Source of the DNA: Schumannella soli
Lineage (GTDB): Bacteria > Actinomycetota > Actinomycetes > Actinomycetales > Microbacteriaceae
Direction of reading: 5' to 3'
Assembly (NCBI RefSeq): GCF_006517435.1
Contig: NZ_VHQG01000001.1
Location: forward strand, 679,406 to 743,405
DNA length: 64,000 bases
Below the pieces are notes generated by a model. It saw only the letters and a list, made by a program, of their open reading frames with translations, did no database searches and was not told the origin of the DNA. This document shows, piece after piece, positions 8,974-17,298 of the stretch. A program made the translations under genes and the position numbers. Numbering within the stretch: the stretch's first letter is position 1; the number at the start of each line of letters is the position of its first letter.

Positions 8974-10599
8974 ATGTCCTCCACTGAGACCACCGTAACC
9001 GGCGCCGTGGACGCCCCTGCCGGCTCCGCTGCATCCGTCGCCGCAGCGCCCGCCGCATCCACCTCGCCCCGCCGCGCCCCGCGCCGCCTGCGCGACGCGT
9101 GGATCGCCCTCGCCGGCCTCGCGGCCGTGTTCCTCTTCGAGATGCTCGACAACTCGATCCTCACCGTCGCGCTGCCCACGATCGGCCGCGAGCTGCACGC
9201 CTCGACGACGGCCCTGCAGTGGGTCACCGGCGCCTACGCCGTCGTCTTCGGCGGGCTCATGCTCGCCTTCGGCGCCGTCGCCGACCGCTTCGGCCGCCGT
9301 CGCCTCATGGTCATCGGCCTCGTGCTGCTCGCCCTCTCGAGCCTCGCCACCGCGTTCGTGCAGACGCCCGCCGAGCTCATCGCCGTGCGCCTCGCGATGG
9401 GCGTCGCCGCCGCGATGACCACCCCCGGATCGATGGCGCTCGCCTTTCGCCTCTTCGGCGACGACGCCCTGCGCGTGCGGGCCATCAACGTCATCTCGAC
9501 CGTCGGACTCGTCGGCCTCGCCATCGGCCCCACCGCCGGCGGCCTCGTGCTCGGCGTCGCGCCGTGGCAGGTGCTGCTGCTCGTCAACGTGCCGGTCGCG
9601 GTGCTCGCGATCGTCGGCATCCTGCTCGGCGTCGAGCGCGACCGAGCGGCCGAGCTGCACCGCGATCCGATCGACGTGCTCGGCGCCCTCCTCGGCACCG
9701 CGACGATCACGCTCGCGCTCGTCGCCCCGACCCTGTTCGTCAGCGCCTTCGGGCCGGTGGATGCGGCGGGCGCGTCCGCCTCGACCGGTCACTCCGAGCA
9801 CGCCGCGCACGCCGCCGCGTCGGCCGCCGCCATCGCCCCCTGGATGCCGTGGGCCGCGACCGTCGCCGCCCTCGCGTGCGCCGCGCTCTTCGTCGTGCGC
9901 CAGCGCACCGCCCGGCACCCGCTGCTCGACCTGAGCCTGCTCGCGCATCCCCTCGTCGCAAGCGGGCTCGCCTTCAAGGCCGCCGCGACCCTCGCCACCG
10001 CCGGCCTCGGCTACCTCGTCACGCTGCAGCTGCAGCTCGACTACGGCTGGCCGCCCGCCCTCGCGGCGCTCGGCCTGCTGCCGCAGGTCGTGGTGCTGAT
10101 CGCCGGGGGCGCCGCGATCCGTCCGCTCATGCAGCACCTCGGGCTCGACCGGATGGCGTGGATGAGCGCCGCGGCCGTCGTCGCCGGCCTGGCCGTCTAC
10201 GCGCTGCTGGGGCACCTCGGCTACCCGTTCATCGCGCTCGCCCTCGTGCTCGTCGCGGCCGGGATGCGCGTGGCCGGCGTCGTCGCCGGCACGAACGTGA
10301 TGCGCGGCCTGCCCGAGAGCCGCTCCACGATCGGCGCCGCCCTCGCCGACACCGCCGGCGAGGTCACGAACGGCGTCGGCATCGCCGTCGTCGGCACGAT
10401 CCTCGCCGGCATCTTTACCGGGTCGCTCACCGCCGGGCACTGGACGGCCGCGCAGACCGGGCAGTTCCACGCGGCGGTGCAGCTCGGCGGCGGGGCGCTC
10501 GCGCTCACCGCCGCCCTGCTCGTCGTCGCCGGCTTCGTGCAGGCGCGCCGCGGTCGCGCCGCCAGCAGCAGCGCAACCGCCACCGCCACCGTTCAGTGA
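8974..10599 (+). CDS. MFS drug efflux transporter, DHA2 (EmrB/QacA) family
   Basis: This 541-residue inner-membrane proton antiporter has about 14 membrane helices, as usual for DHA2. Helix 1 contains FEMLDNSILTVALPTIGREL (the family's motif D1), the loop 2-3 motif is GAVADRFGRRRLMV (motif A) and helix 5 has the antiporter motif GLAIGPTAGGLVLG (motif C). The first 35 residues are Ala/Thr-rich and cytoplasmic. It is divergent from a TetR regulator and probably exports the toxic compound that the repressor senses. The stop codon lies inside the left arm of a long inverted repeat. Confidence 0.88.
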   Translation: MSSTETTVTGAVDAPAGSAASVAAAPAASTSPRRAPRRLRDAWIALAGLAAVFLFEMLDNSILTVALPTIGRELHASTTALQWVTGAYAVVFGGLMLAFGAVADRFGRRRLMVIGLVLLALSSLATAFVQTPAELIAVRLAMGVAAAMTTPGSMALAFRLFGDDALRVRAINVISTVGLVGLAIGPTAGGLVLGVAPWQVLLLVNVPVAVLAIVGILLGVERDRAAELHRDPIDVLGALLGTATITLALVAPTLFVSAFGPVDAAGASASTGHSEHAAHAAASAAAIAPWMPWAATVAALACAALFVVRQRTARHPLLDLSLLAHPLVASGLAFKAAATLATAGLGYLVTLQLQLDYGWPPALAALGLLPQVVVLIAGGAAIRPLMQHLGLDRMAWMSAAAVVAGLAVYALLGHLGYPFIALALVLVAAGMRVAGVVAGTNVMRGLPESRSTIGAALADTAGEVTNGVGIAVVGTILAGIFTGSLTAGHWTAAQTGQFHAAVQLGGGALALTAALLVVAGFVQARRGRAASSSATATATVQ

Positions 10600-10669
10600 C
10601 GCAACTCAGGAGATCCGTGCTCTGGTGAGGCACACGCCCCATCTGCGCGCAGATCTCCTGAGTTGCGTC
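10598..10669. repeat. Long inverted repeat, AACTCAGGA family, copy 1
   Basis: GACGCAACTCAGGAGATC (10598-10615) and its exact complement at 10652-10669 form a perfect 18-bp stem with a 36-base loop. The left arm includes the last two bases of the MFS stop codon. The arm core AACTCAGGA recurs as an inverted repeat at 27818-27880. It could act as a transcription terminator; the shared arm sequence suggests a dispersed element. Confidence 0.7.
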
Positions 10670-10742
10670 GATCGCGAGGGCGATCCGTCCAGCGCCACCG
10701 CCCCGCGACCGCCATTTTCCCGTTCTCTCGTAGGGTGAGCGG

Positions 10743-12443
10743 GTGAGCAACGACACGCCGCGACCCTGGCTCGACTCGTACGCCGAGGGCGTGCCGCACG
10801 AGATCGAGCACTCCGACGAGACGCTGGTGGAGCTGATCCGCGGCTCGGCCAAGGAGTTCCGCACCCGCACCGCGCTCGAGTTCTTCGGCGCCGAGACCAC
10901 CTACGGCGAGCTGGGCGACCGCATCGACCGCGCCGCCGAGGGCCTGCGCAAGCTGGGCGTGCGCAAGGGCGACCCGGTCGCGATCGTGCTGCCGAACTGC
11001 CCGCAGCACGTGGTCGCGTTCTACGCGATCCTGCGGCTCGGCGCGATCGTCGTCGAGCACAACCCGCTCTACACGCCGCGCGAGTTGCGCCACCAGTTCG
11101 AAGACCACGAGGCGAAGGTCGTGATCGCCTGGGACAAGACGGTCGCGACCCTGCAGGACTTCCCGGTGGATGTCGCGGCCGAGACGATCATCTCGGTCGA
11201 CATCACGCGGGCGATGAAGGCGACCACCCGCGCGGCGCTGCGCCTGCCGATCGCGAAGGCGCGCAACGCCCGCGCCGACCTCACCACGAAGGTGCGCGGC
11301 ACCGTCACGTGGGAGACCCTCGTCGACAGCAAGCGCATCAAGAAGTCGGTGGCGGGTCCGACCGCCGATGACACGGCCGTCATCCAGTACACCTCCGGAA
11401 CGACCGGAACCCCGAAGGGCGCCGTGCTCACGCACCGCAACCTCACCGCGAACGCGGCGCAGTCGCGCGCGTGGGTTCCGCAGATCGAGCGCGGGAACTG
11501 CGTCGTCTACGCGGTGCTGCCGCTGTTCCACGCCTACGGCCTCACGCTGTGCCTGACCTTCGCGATGAGCATGGGCGCGCGCCTCGTGCTGTTCCCGAAG
11601 TTCGACCCCGACCTCGTGCTCCCCGTCATCAAGAAGCACCCGCCGACGTTCCTGCCGGCCGTGCCGCCGATCTACGAGCGGCTCACCGTGGCGGCCGCCG
11701 CCAAGAAGGTCGGACTCGACGGCATCCGCATCTCCATCTCGGGCGCCATGCCGCTGTCGGAGAAGGTCGTCGAGCCCTGGGAGAAGGCCACCGGCGGCCA
11801 CCTCGTCGAGGGTTACGGACTCAGCGAGGCCTCGCCGGTCATCTCGGCCAACCCGGTCGCCGACAACCGCAAGGCCGGCACGATCGGGCTTCCGCTGCCG
11901 AGCACCGAGGTGCGCGTCGTCGACCGCGAGGACCCGACGCGCGAGGTCGCCGCGGGCGAAGACGGCGAGCTGCTCGTGCGCGGTCCGCAGATCTTCCAGG
12001 GCTACTACCGCAAGCCCGAGCAGACGGCCGAGGTGTTCCTCGACGGCTGGTTCCGCACCGGCGACATCGTGCGCATCGACACCGAGGGCTTCATCAAGGT
12101 CGTCGACCGCGCCAAGGAGCTCATCATCACCGGCGGCTTCAACGTGTCGCCGAGCGAGGTCGAGGATGCGATCCGCAGCTTCGAGGGCGTCGCCGACGTC
12201 GCGGTGGTGGGCATCCCCGACGACCGCGACGGCGAGCACGTCGTCGCCGTCGTCGTGCCGAAGCCGGGCGAGACGGTCGACGAGGATGCGCTGCGCGCGC
12301 GGGCGCGCGAGCAGCTGACGCCGTACAAGGTTCCGCGCCAGGTCTTCATCTGGGACGAGCTGCCCAAGTCGCTCATCGGCAAGGTGCTGCGCAAGAAGGT
12401 GCGCGACGCGCTCGTCGAGGGGCGCGGCGGCGGCACCGCCTGA
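10743..12443 (+). CDS. fadD: Long-chain acyl-CoA ligase (AMP-forming)
   Basis: This 566-residue adenylate-forming enzyme activates a carboxylic acid, most likely a fatty acid, to its CoA thioester. The AMP-binding signature YTSGTTGTPKG is at 216-226, GYGLSEASP near 357, the GWFRTGD motif near 435 and the C-terminal lysine of SLIGKVLRKKV near 547. The length and the linker KVVDRAKELIITGGFNVSP fit FadD. The start is GTG 10743, six bases after TAGGGT (10731-10736), so the mRNA is probably leaderless. Chain-length preference cannot be told, and other acyl-CoA synthetases look similar. Confidence 0.85.
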   Translation: MSNDTPRPWLDSYAEGVPHEIEHSDETLVELIRGSAKEFRTRTALEFFGAETTYGELGDRIDRAAEGLRKLGVRKGDPVAIVLPNCPQHVVAFYAILRLGAIVVEHNPLYTPRELRHQFEDHEAKVVIAWDKTVATLQDFPVDVAAETIISVDITRAMKATTRAALRLPIAKARNARADLTTKVRGTVTWETLVDSKRIKKSVAGPTADDTAVIQYTSGTTGTPKGAVLTHRNLTANAAQSRAWVPQIERGNCVVYAVLPLFHAYGLTLCLTFAMSMGARLVLFPKFDPDLVLPVIKKHPPTFLPAVPPIYERLTVAAAAKKVGLDGIRISISGAMPLSEKVVEPWEKATGGHLVEGYGLSEASPVISANPVADNRKAGTIGLPLPSTEVRVVDREDPTREVAAGEDGELLVRGPQIFQGYYRKPEQTAEVFLDGWFRTGDIVRIDTEGFIKVVDRAKELIITGGFNVSPSEVEDAIRSFEGVADVAVVGIPDDRDGEHVVAVVVPKPGETVDEDALRARAREQLTPYKVPRQVFIWDELPKSLIGKVLRKKVRDALVEGRGGGTA

Positions 12444-12458
12444 CCCTCCCTCCTGGGC

Positions 12459-12529
12459 AGGATCGCGCGGCGATCCTCATATCGCCGCGCGATATCGTGC
12501 GGCGCGGTCAGGATCGCCGCGCGATCCTG
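12459..12529. repeat. GGATCGC palindromic repeat, copy 1 (three hairpins)
   Basis: Three short palindromes lie head to tail after fadD: AGGATCGCGCGGCGATCCT (12459-12477), ATATCGCCGCGCGATAT (12479-12495) and the palindrome at 12509-12529 with arms CAGGATCGC / GCGATCCTG. The first and third are also complementary to each other, so one large hairpin is possible. Bases 12482-12504 and 12509-12529 recur exactly, with the same 4-base spacing, at 25858-25880 and 25885-25905. Confidence 0.75.
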
Positions 12530-12583
12530 CAGTCGTCAGCGGGGGCGCGCGCGGGCGCGATCCGAGCGACGCTGGGCGACCTC

Positions 12584-12617
12584 GAACGACCCCGGATGAC
12601 GTCATCCGGGGTCGTTC
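12584..12617. terminator. Perfect 34-base palindrome
   Basis: The 17 bases 12584-12600 (GAACGACCCCGGATGAC) are followed directly by their exact complement to 12617. A fully paired hairpin of this kind between fadD and the next gene is a good terminator candidate. It is unrelated in sequence to the GGATCGC repeat just upstream. Confidence 0.65.
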
Positions 12618-12734
12618 CGCGTCACCCGCCGACCCGCCCCGTCACGCGCCGCCGCGGCCCGTAACCGTCGCTTCCGCGCATCCGTCTCCCGTGTCTACCG
12701 TGCCTCACCGACACCCCGAGGGAGAGGGAGAACC

Positions 12735-14003
12735 GTGACCGACACGACACAGAGCACGAGCACCGCGCACGGATCGGCGGCGCATGCGCTGACCGACCGC
12801 TGGCAGGGCGTCGCCCGGCCGATCGACGCCGCCGGCTGGATCGACCGCGCGCGCCAGGTGGCCGACATCCTCGCCGCCGACGCCGTCGAGCGCGACCGCG
12901 CCGGCGCGGCGCCGCGCACCGAGGTGGGGCTGCTCAAGGCCTCCGGTCTCGTCACCCTGCTGGGGCCGACGCAGCACGGCGGCGGCGGGCAGACCTGGGA
13001 TACGGCCTACCGGGTGATCCGCGAGGTCGCCCGCGGCGACGGCTCGATCGGGCAGCTGCTCGGCTACCACTACCTGTGGGCGTGGGCGGCCCGGCTCGTC
13101 GCGACCGAGGAGCAGATATCCGCCGTCGAAGAGCTCGCGACCTCGACCAACGCCTTCTTCGGCGGCGCGGTCAACCCGCGCGACGCCGACCTGACGATCC
13201 ACGACGAGGGCGACACGCTCGTCTACAACGGCCGCAAGTCGTTCTCGACCGGCGGGGTCATCAGCGACCTGACCGTGCTCGAGGGCGTGATCGAGGGATC
13301 GGAGACGCACGTCTTCGCGATCGTTCCGACCGAGCAGCAGGGCATCCGCTTCGCCCACGACTGGGACAACCTCGGCCAGCGCCTCACCGAGTCGGGGTCG
13401 GTCGAGATCAAGGATGTGCGGGTCGACTGGGCGAGTGCGGCCGGCTTCGTCGACAAGCAGTTCCAGCCGCTCGTCTACAACACGCTCAATGTGCCGGCCA
13501 TCCAGCTCGTCTTCGCCAACTTCTACCTCGGCATCGCGCAGGGCGCCCTCGAGCGCGCCGCCGCGTACACGCGCGAGAACTCGCGTGCCTGGCCGTACGG
13601 CGGCGACGACAAGGGCCGCGCGACCGAGGAGTGGTACATCCTCGAGGGCTACGGCGAGCTGCAGTCGAAGCTGTGGGCCGACGAGGCGCTGCTGGATGCG
13701 GTGGGCGCCGAGATCAGCGAGGTGCTGCACGCCCCGCGCGAGCAGCTGACCGAGCGGCGCCGGGGTGAGATCGCGGTGCGCATCGCGGCCGCGAAGGCGC
13801 GCATCGTCGACGACGGACTCGACGTCGCCACGAAGGTCTTCGAGCTGACCGGCGCCCGCGCCTCGGCCAGCGCGGTCGGACTCGACATCTTCTGGCGCAA
13901 CCTGCGCACCCACAGCCTGCACGACCCGGTCCCCTACAAGCGGCGCGAGGTCGGCCGCTACGCCCTGCTCGGCGAGATCCCCGAGCCCACCTGGTACACC
14001 TGA
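12735..14003 (+). CDS. Acyl-CoA dehydrogenase-fold monooxygenase, DszC/SfnB-like
   Basis: This 422-residue flavoenzyme has the acyl-CoA dehydrogenase fold but ends in RNLRTHSLHDPVPYKRREVG (near 388-407), the hallmark of the DszC/SfnB branch. These are two-component monooxygenases that use reduced flavin from a separate reductase to oxidise organosulfur compounds such as dibenzothiophene or alkyl sulfones. FSTGGVISD and GQRLTESGSVEIKDVRVDW in the middle also fit. No flavin reductase or sulfonate importer is nearby. TACCGT near 12696 may be its promoter -10, with GAGGGAGAGGG just before the GTG/ATG region. Sulfur scavenging is the likely role; the substrate is unknown. Confidence 0.8.
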   Translation: MTDTTQSTSTAHGSAAHALTDRWQGVARPIDAAGWIDRARQVADILAADAVERDRAGAAPRTEVGLLKASGLVTLLGPTQHGGGGQTWDTAYRVIREVARGDGSIGQLLGYHYLWAWAARLVATEEQISAVEELATSTNAFFGGAVNPRDADLTIHDEGDTLVYNGRKSFSTGGVISDLTVLEGVIEGSETHVFAIVPTEQQGIRFAHDWDNLGQRLTESGSVEIKDVRVDWASAAGFVDKQFQPLVYNTLNVPAIQLVFANFYLGIAQGALERAAAYTRENSRAWPYGGDDKGRATEEWYILEGYGELQSKLWADEALLDAVGAEISEVLHAPREQLTERRRGEIAVRIAAAKARIVDDGLDVATKVFELTGARASASAVGLDIFWRNLRTHSLHDPVPYKRREVGRYALLGEIPEPTWYT

Positions 14004-14016
14004 CGCCCCTCCGCTT

Positions 14017-14166
14017 CCCCTCGACGACCCCGCGAGCACGCGGGGGCCCGGCTCGGCGCCGCTCCCGACCGGGCCCTCGTGCCGCCGCCCGATGGGGCCG
14101 GGGTCGCCGAGGGGATCGCGTGAGCCCCCTCCCGCATCCGGCCACGAGCCGCCGCGGGAGAGGGCT
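14017..14166. terminator. Two large hairpins after the DszC-like gene
   Basis: CCCCTCGACGACCCCG (14017-14032) pairs with CGGGGTCGCCGAGGGG (14099-14114) with one G-T-type mismatch, enclosing a nested GGGCCCGG/CCGGGCCC stem (14045-14052 / 14069-14076). A second hairpin follows: AGCCCCCTCCCGC (14123-14135) with GCGGGAGAGGGCT (14154-14166). Together they fill most of the gap to the next gene and likely stop transcription. Confidence 0.55.
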
Positions 14167-14238
14167 TCCGCACGCGCACGCCTCCGGGTGGGCTGAGCCG
14201 GCACCGGTCGGGCGGATGCGCGGAGTAGCGTGCGCCGC

Positions 14239-15243
14239 ATGAGATTCGGCATCTTCATCCCCCAGGGCTGGCGTCACGACCTCGTCGACATCGAGCCGGC
14301 CCAGCACTGGAACGTCATGAGCTCCCTCGCGTCCGCCGCCGACGCCGGACCGTGGGAATCCCTCTGGGTCTTCGACCACTTCCACCCGGTTCCGCAGCCG
14401 ACCGACGAGGCCGTGCACGAGGCGTGGACGCTGATGGCGGCGTTCGCGGCATCCACCTCGCGCATCCGCCTCGGCCAGATGTGCACCTGCATGAGCTACC
14501 GCAACCCCGCCTACCTGGCGAAGGTCGCGGCGACGGTCGACATCGTCTCGGGCGGACGCACCGAGATGGGCATCGGCGGCGGCTGGTACGAGCACGAGTG
14601 GCGCGCCTACGGCTACGGCTTCCCGTCGGCGGGCGAGCGCCTGGCGCGACTGGACGAGGGCGTGCAGATCTTCAAGCAGGCGTGGGAGACCGGCGAGGCG
14701 ACCCTCAACGGCAAGCACTACCAGGTGGAGGGCGCGAAGGTGCGCCCGCAGCCGCTGCAGACGGTCGTGGATGGTCAGCCCGGCATCCCCCTCTGGATCG
14801 CGGGCGGAGGTGAGAAGGTGACGCTGAAGATCGCCGCGAAGTACGCGCAGTACACGAACTTCGCCGGCGACGCGGAGACCTTCGAGCACAAGAGCGCGCT
14901 GCTGCGCGAGCACTGCGCGACCGTCGGAACCGACTTCGACGCCATCACGCGCAGCTCGAACTTCCAGACCGTGATCGGCGCGACCGAGGCCGAGGTGAGC
15001 GAGCGCATCGACCGCATCGAGGCGCGCGTGAAGCCCTACCTGGGGGATGACGGCGCCGCCGGCTACGTGGCCGACCTGCGGAACGGCGGGCAGCTGACGG
15101 GCACGCCCGAGCAGATCGTCGAGAAGCTGCAGGCGGCATCCGGTCGCGGGCTCGGCTACGCGATCCACAACTTCCCTGAGTCGGCTTACGACCGCTCGGG
15201 CGTGGAGCTGTTCGAGCGGGAGGTCATCCCCGCGCTCGCCTGA
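14239..15243 (+). CDS. Luciferase-like (LLM class) F420-dependent oxidoreductase
   Basis: This 334-residue TIM-barrel protein of the bacterial luciferase superfamily probably uses F420 or FMN. It starts MRFGIFIPQGW and contains ESLWVFDHFHPVP, the SRIRLGQMCTCMSYRNPAYLAK strand-helix and GRTEMGIGGGWYEHEW, which together match the TIGR03560-type group of predicted F420 oxidoreductases. ATG 14239 is chosen over the in-frame GTG at 14230; TAGCGT (14226-14231) lies seven bases before it, again the leaderless pattern. It follows the DszC-like gene but is separated by strong hairpins, so a shared pathway is only a guess. Confidence 0.82.
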   Translation: MRFGIFIPQGWRHDLVDIEPAQHWNVMSSLASAADAGPWESLWVFDHFHPVPQPTDEAVHEAWTLMAAFAASTSRIRLGQMCTCMSYRNPAYLAKVAATVDIVSGGRTEMGIGGGWYEHEWRAYGYGFPSAGERLARLDEGVQIFKQAWETGEATLNGKHYQVEGAKVRPQPLQTVVDGQPGIPLWIAGGGEKVTLKIAAKYAQYTNFAGDAETFEHKSALLREHCATVGTDFDAITRSSNFQTVIGATEAEVSERIDRIEARVKPYLGDDGAAGYVADLRNGGQLTGTPEQIVEKLQAASGRGLGYAIHNFPESAYDRSGVELFEREVIPALA

Positions 15244-15343
15244 GCGCGCCGTGCATTTGGCTCGCGCATCCACCGATCGGGGGATGCGGAATCAACCGGC
15301 GCACGGCTGTTCGCCGCGCGCGGGCGCCGCGACGCTTAGGTGC

Positions 15344-16399
15344 ATGAGCAGAGACAGCAGCGGATCCGGCGCGAGCGCCGGCACGAGCAGCACTCCCGCC
15401 GGTGGCCGAGTCCGCACCGCCGACCCCGTCGTGCGGGTGCGCGGACTCACGAAGCGCTACGCCGACCGCAACGCCGTCGACGGCATCGACTTCGACATCG
15501 AGCGGGGCGAGACCTTCGCCCTGCTCGGGCCGAACGGCGCCGGCAAGTCGACCACGATCGAGATCCTCGAGGGCTACCGCCGTCGCACCGGCGGCGAGGT
15601 CAGCGTGCTCGGCGTCGACCCGAGCCGGGGCCGCCTCGACTGGCGCGCCCGGCTCGGCATCGTGCTGCAGAGCTCGGGCGAACCGGCGACCGGAACCGTG
15701 CGCCAGGAGCTGCGGCACCGCGCCTCCTTCTACCCGAACCCGCGCGACGTCGACCAGACAATCGCCGCGGTCGGCCTCGACGACAAGGCCGACGCCCGCG
15801 TCGGGAGGCTCTCGGGCGGGCAGCAGCGCCGACTGGATGTCGCGCTCGGCGTGATCGGACGCCCCGAGCTGCTCTTCCTCGACGAGCCCACCACCGGCTT
15901 CGACCCCGAGGCGCGGCGCCAGTTCTGGCAGCTGATCCGCGAGCTGTCGGCCGAGGGCACGAGCATCCTGCTCACCACCCACTACCTCGACGAGGCGGCG
16001 CAGCTGGCCAGCCGGGCGGGCGTGATCGCGGGCGGGCGGATGCGCGCGCTCGGGCCGCTCGACGAGCTCGGCGGGGCTGCGGCGCGCGTTCCGATCGTGC
16101 GCTGGCGGGATGCCGCGGGCGCCCTGCACGAGCAGCGCACCGAGCGCCCGGCCGGCCTGGTCGCGCACCTGCAGAGCGAGCTCGCGCGGGATGCGGCGGC
16201 CGGGTCGAGCGCGGGCGCCGCGACCGAACTGGAGCCGCGCGGCCTCGAGGTCGTGCGTCCCAGCCTGGAGGACATCTACCTGCAGCTCATCGCCGAGGTC
16301 GAGCGCGAGGATGCGGCGGTTGCCTCGGCGGACACCCCCAGCACGAGCCCCGACACCACGAAGCCCGGCACCACGAAGCCCGAGGAGGTTCGCGCATGA
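15344..16399 (+). CDS. ABC exporter ATP-binding protein (DrrA-like)
   Basis: This 351-residue ATPase is the first gene of a four-gene exporter/two-component operon. Walker A GPNGAGKST is near 63-71, signature LSGGQQRR near 156 and Walker B LLFLDEP near 175-181, followed by TTGFDPEARRQFW, typical of the DrrA/CcmA group. ATG 15344 is chosen because the ATPase fold begins at a normal distance; the frame is open further upstream. The C-terminal 40 residues are a Ser/Thr/Pro-rich tail with two nearly identical TTKPG/TTKPE units. The stop overlaps the next ATG (ATGA). Drug or lipid export is the usual family role. Confidence 0.88.
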   Translation: MSRDSSGSGASAGTSSTPAGGRVRTADPVVRVRGLTKRYADRNAVDGIDFDIERGETFALLGPNGAGKSTTIEILEGYRRRTGGEVSVLGVDPSRGRLDWRARLGIVLQSSGEPATGTVRQELRHRASFYPNPRDVDQTIAAVGLDDKADARVGRLSGGQQRRLDVALGVIGRPELLFLDEPTTGFDPEARRQFWQLIRELSAEGTSILLTTHYLDEAAQLASRAGVIAGGRMRALGPLDELGGAAARVPIVRWRDAAGALHEQRTERPAGLVAHLQSELARDAAAGSSAGAATELEPRGLEVVRPSLEDIYLQLIAEVEREDAAVASADTPSTSPDTTKPGTTKPEEVRA

Positions 16400-17298
16400 G
16401 CGCCGCGACGACCACCGAGAACCGCGCCCCGCGCATCCCGAACCACCCGGACTCCCCCGGAGCCTCCGGCCGCCCCGGCGCCCTCGACCGCTCCCCCGCG
16501 CGCACGCTCCGCCTCGGCCTCGAGCGGGCGCGCTACGAGATCGCCGCCTATTTCCGCCGGCGCGATGCGCTCGTGTTCACGTTCCTGTTCCCGATCGTGA
16601 TGATGTCGATCTTCTCGGCGGCGTTCGCGAACCTGAGCTTCGGGCCCGCCGGCTCGGAGATGAACGTCGCCCGCTACTACCTGCCGGCGATGCTGGCCGC
16701 GGGCATCCTGCTCAGCGGCGTGCAGAACCTCGGCGTCGACATCGCGGGCGAGCGCGGCGACGGCACCCTCAAGCGTCTCGCCGGAACCCCGCTGCCGGTC
16801 GCGAGCTACTTCATCGGCAAGCTCGGCCAGGCCCTGGTGACCGCGACCGCGCAGGCGGCGCTGCTCATCCTCGTCGCCCGTGTCGTGTTCGGTGTCGCGC
16901 TGCCGACCGAGCCGCAGCGCTGGCTGACCTTCGCGTGGGTGTTCCTGCTCGGGGTGCTGACGAGCGCGGTGCTCGGCATCGCGATCTCGCGGCTGCCCCG
17001 CAGCGGACGCAGCGCGACGGCCGTGATCGTGCCGGTGACGATCGTGCTGCAGTTCATCTCGGGCGTGTACCTGCAGTTCTCGCAGCTGCCCGAGTGGCTA
17101 CAGAACACGGCGAGCGTGTTCCCGCTGAAGTGGCTGGCGCAGGGGATGCGGTCGGTGTTCCTGCCCGACAGCTTCAAGTCGCTCGAACAGGCGTCGAGCT
17201 GGCAGCTGCCCGAGGTCGCGATCGTGTGCGGCGTCTGGCTCGTCGCCGGTCTCGTGCTCTGCCGTCTCACCTTCCGCTGGATCCGCGAGGATGGCTGA
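16396..17298 (+). CDS. ABC-2 type exporter permease (DrrB-like)
   Basis: This 300-residue membrane subunit is coupled to the upstream ATPase by an ATGA overlap. After a 40-residue Pro-rich tail there are six predicted helices: RRDALVFTFLFPIVMMSIFS is the first, and the conserved ERGDGTLKRLAGTPLPVASY motif follows the second. WLQNTASVFPLKWLAQGMRS before the last helix is also characteristic of the family. The histidine kinase gene starts at the base immediately after its stop, so all four genes are one transcript. Confidence 0.87.
   Translation: MSAATTTENRAPRIPNHPDSPGASGRPGALDRSPARTLRLGLERARYEIAAYFRRRDALVFTFLFPIVMMSIFSAAFANLSFGPAGSEMNVARYYLPAMLAAGILLSGVQNLGVDIAGERGDGTLKRLAGTPLPVASYFIGKLGQALVTATAQAALLILVARVVFGVALPTEPQRWLTFAWVFLLGVLTSAVLGIAISRLPRSGRSATAVIVPVTIVLQFISGVYLQFSQLPEWLQNTASVFPLKWLAQGMRSVFLPDSFKSLEQASSWQLPEVAIVCGVWLVAGLVLCRLTFRWIREDG

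Noticed and set aside
12459-12529. CRISPR array
   Set aside because: The repeats are palindromes with 2-13 base gaps and no regular unique spacers; no cas genes are seen.
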